The translations under genes were made by a program, and so were the position numbers. From the NCBI RefSeq assembly GCF_013403915.1, contig NZ_JABFDI010000009.1, forward strand, positions 62,001-126,000: 64,000 nt of DNA, in the 5' to 3' direction. A model generated the notes under the pieces. It worked only from the letters and a program-made list of their open reading frames with translations, was not told the DNA's origin and searched no databases. Positions 63,396-64,000 of the stretch are shown piece by piece. The stretch is from Winogradskyella pacifica. Its GTDB lineage: Bacteria; Bacteroidota; Bacteroidia; Flavobacteriales; Flavobacteriaceae. The stretch's first letter is position 1; the number at the start of each line of letters is the position of its first letter.

Positions 63396-64000
63396 CTAAA
63401 TTAAACTCCTTATTTCATCTACTGTTGGACTCGGATAGAACGCTATATTAGCGTTACTTAAAGTTTCATTTGTTAGCGCTAATGCTCCTATATGATTTTC
63501 GTTTACTTTGAAACTTATAACACTTACATTTTTAAAATTACAGACCAATGCACTCAATATATTGTGGAAACCATCTGTAACAGGGATTTTAATTAAATCC
63601 TCATCAATACCTTTTCCTATGGCTTTAACAATCGCTTCTTTTCGAGTCCAAAATTTATAAAACATAGATCTACTGTCTTTACTGCTCTGAATAGTGTCTA
63701 TTTCGATAATATCGTAGACCACTGGAATAATTTCAGAATAATCAAAGTGTTGATCTATTTTTTCTATATCAACTCCTAACTCACAATTACCAAAGGCAAT
63801 AATTGCAAAATCACCTGCGTGAGAGACATTAAAAAACAACGTTTTATCTAATGGAAAATACGGTTTATGGTTCTCTCCTTTTTCAAAATAGACTTGTGAT
63901 ACCTCTATACTTTTCTGTTTCGCAATTAAAATTTTAAGAAAACTTCGACAGATAATAAATCGATTTGAATCTCTTAATTGATGATATCTCTGCGCTCTTA
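63396..64000 (-). CDS. 4'-phosphopantetheinyl transferase (5' end outside window)
   Basis: The frame runs off the right edge, so the N-terminus is missing; 201 codons are present. It is an Sfp-type enzyme that loads 4'-phosphopantetheine from CoA onto carrier proteins. Family motifs are FNVSHAG, GVDIEKI and FWTRKEAIVKAIGKG, with an upstream RYHQLRDSNRFIICRSFLK segment typical of the N-terminal half. A TTG at 63837-63839 could be mistaken for a start, but the conserved sequence clearly continues upstream of it. The Sfp type acts on acyl, peptidyl or polyketide carrier proteins; the target cannot be told. Confidence 0.9.
   Translation of the reverse strand, partial: RAQRYHQLRDSNRFIICRSFLKILIAKQKSIEVSQVYFEKGENHKPYFPLDKTLFFNVSHAGDFAIIAFGNCELGVDIEKIDQHFDYSEIIPVVYDIIEIDTIQSSKDSRSMFYKFWTRKEAIVKAIGKGIDEDLIKIPVTDGFHNILSALVCNFKNVSVISFKVNENHIGALALTNETLSNANIAFYPSPTVDEIRSLI

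Noticed and set aside
63837-63839. TTG as start of the phosphopantetheinyl transferase gene
   Set aside because: The frame upstream stays open to the window edge and contains the family's conserved N-terminal sequence, so the gene starts outside the window.

Overview
The window is a chromosomal segment of a flavobacterium (Bacteroidota, probably a marine member of the Flavobacteriaceae). The evidence is the low GC content, Bacteroidota-type promoters (TTG, about 20 bases, TAnnTTTG), little Shine-Dalgarno sequence, and lineage markers: the type IX secretion protein PorQ, a secreted protein with a type IX C-terminal tail, the gliding genes gldF and gldG, and a flavobacterial-type 6S RNA beside zapA. 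No phage, transposase, CRISPR array, restriction system or other clear accessory island is visible. It reads as a housekeeping region, and I found no convincing new multi-gene system.

Layout. 1-7.3 kb: 5' part of rpsA, a BON/LysM protein, a lipoprotein, cmk-porQ, and lon followed by a LysM gene broken by an in-frame amber codon. 7.5-10.7 kb: an ECF sigma factor, a membrane-anchored putative regulator and two secreted beta-repeat proteins. 10.7-21.7 kb: a transporter, an M48 lipoprotein protease, a GH31 glucosidase, two membrane proteins and the glycogen operon glgA-glgC-glgB. 21.9-30.7 kb: msrB, DinB-like protein, lpdA, four small outer-membrane barrels, aroQ, xerD and a PAS histidine kinase. 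30.8-33.3 kb: rny, a 6S-like RNA, zapA and a coiled-coil protein. 33.4-43.5 kb: M23 peptidase, TonB-dependent receptor, type IX cargo protein, cysteine desulfurase, a calcium-repeat lipoprotein, a Smr protein and small membrane proteins. 43.5-52.8 kb: rocD, rlmD with two DUF-type envelope proteins, a second DinB-like protein, purC, an outer-membrane barrel, phoH-like, SAM hydrolase and a monooxygenase-fold protein. 53-60.3 kb: gldF, an interposed membrane gene, gldG, dnaN, a DUF4870 protein, pncB-pncA and a small membrane protein. 60.3-64 kb: cydAB, a short membrane protein found by reading the gap upstream of it, trxA and the 3' part of a phosphopantetheinyl transferase gene.

How the genes work together. 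glgC, glgA and glgB form a complete glycogen synthesis set, with an alpha-glucosidase nearby. pncA and pncB make a two-step NAD salvage route from nicotinamide. cydAB encode a bd-type quinol oxidase for low oxygen. PorQ, the type IX cargo protein and GldF/GldG belong to the secretion and gliding machinery of the phylum.

The observations most worth checking are the amber-interrupted LysM gene after lon, two different 7-bp tandem arrays within 5 kb (one ending three bases before the gldF start codon), the extra gene between gldF and gldG, the 6S-like RNA, and the short membrane protein upstream of cydA.
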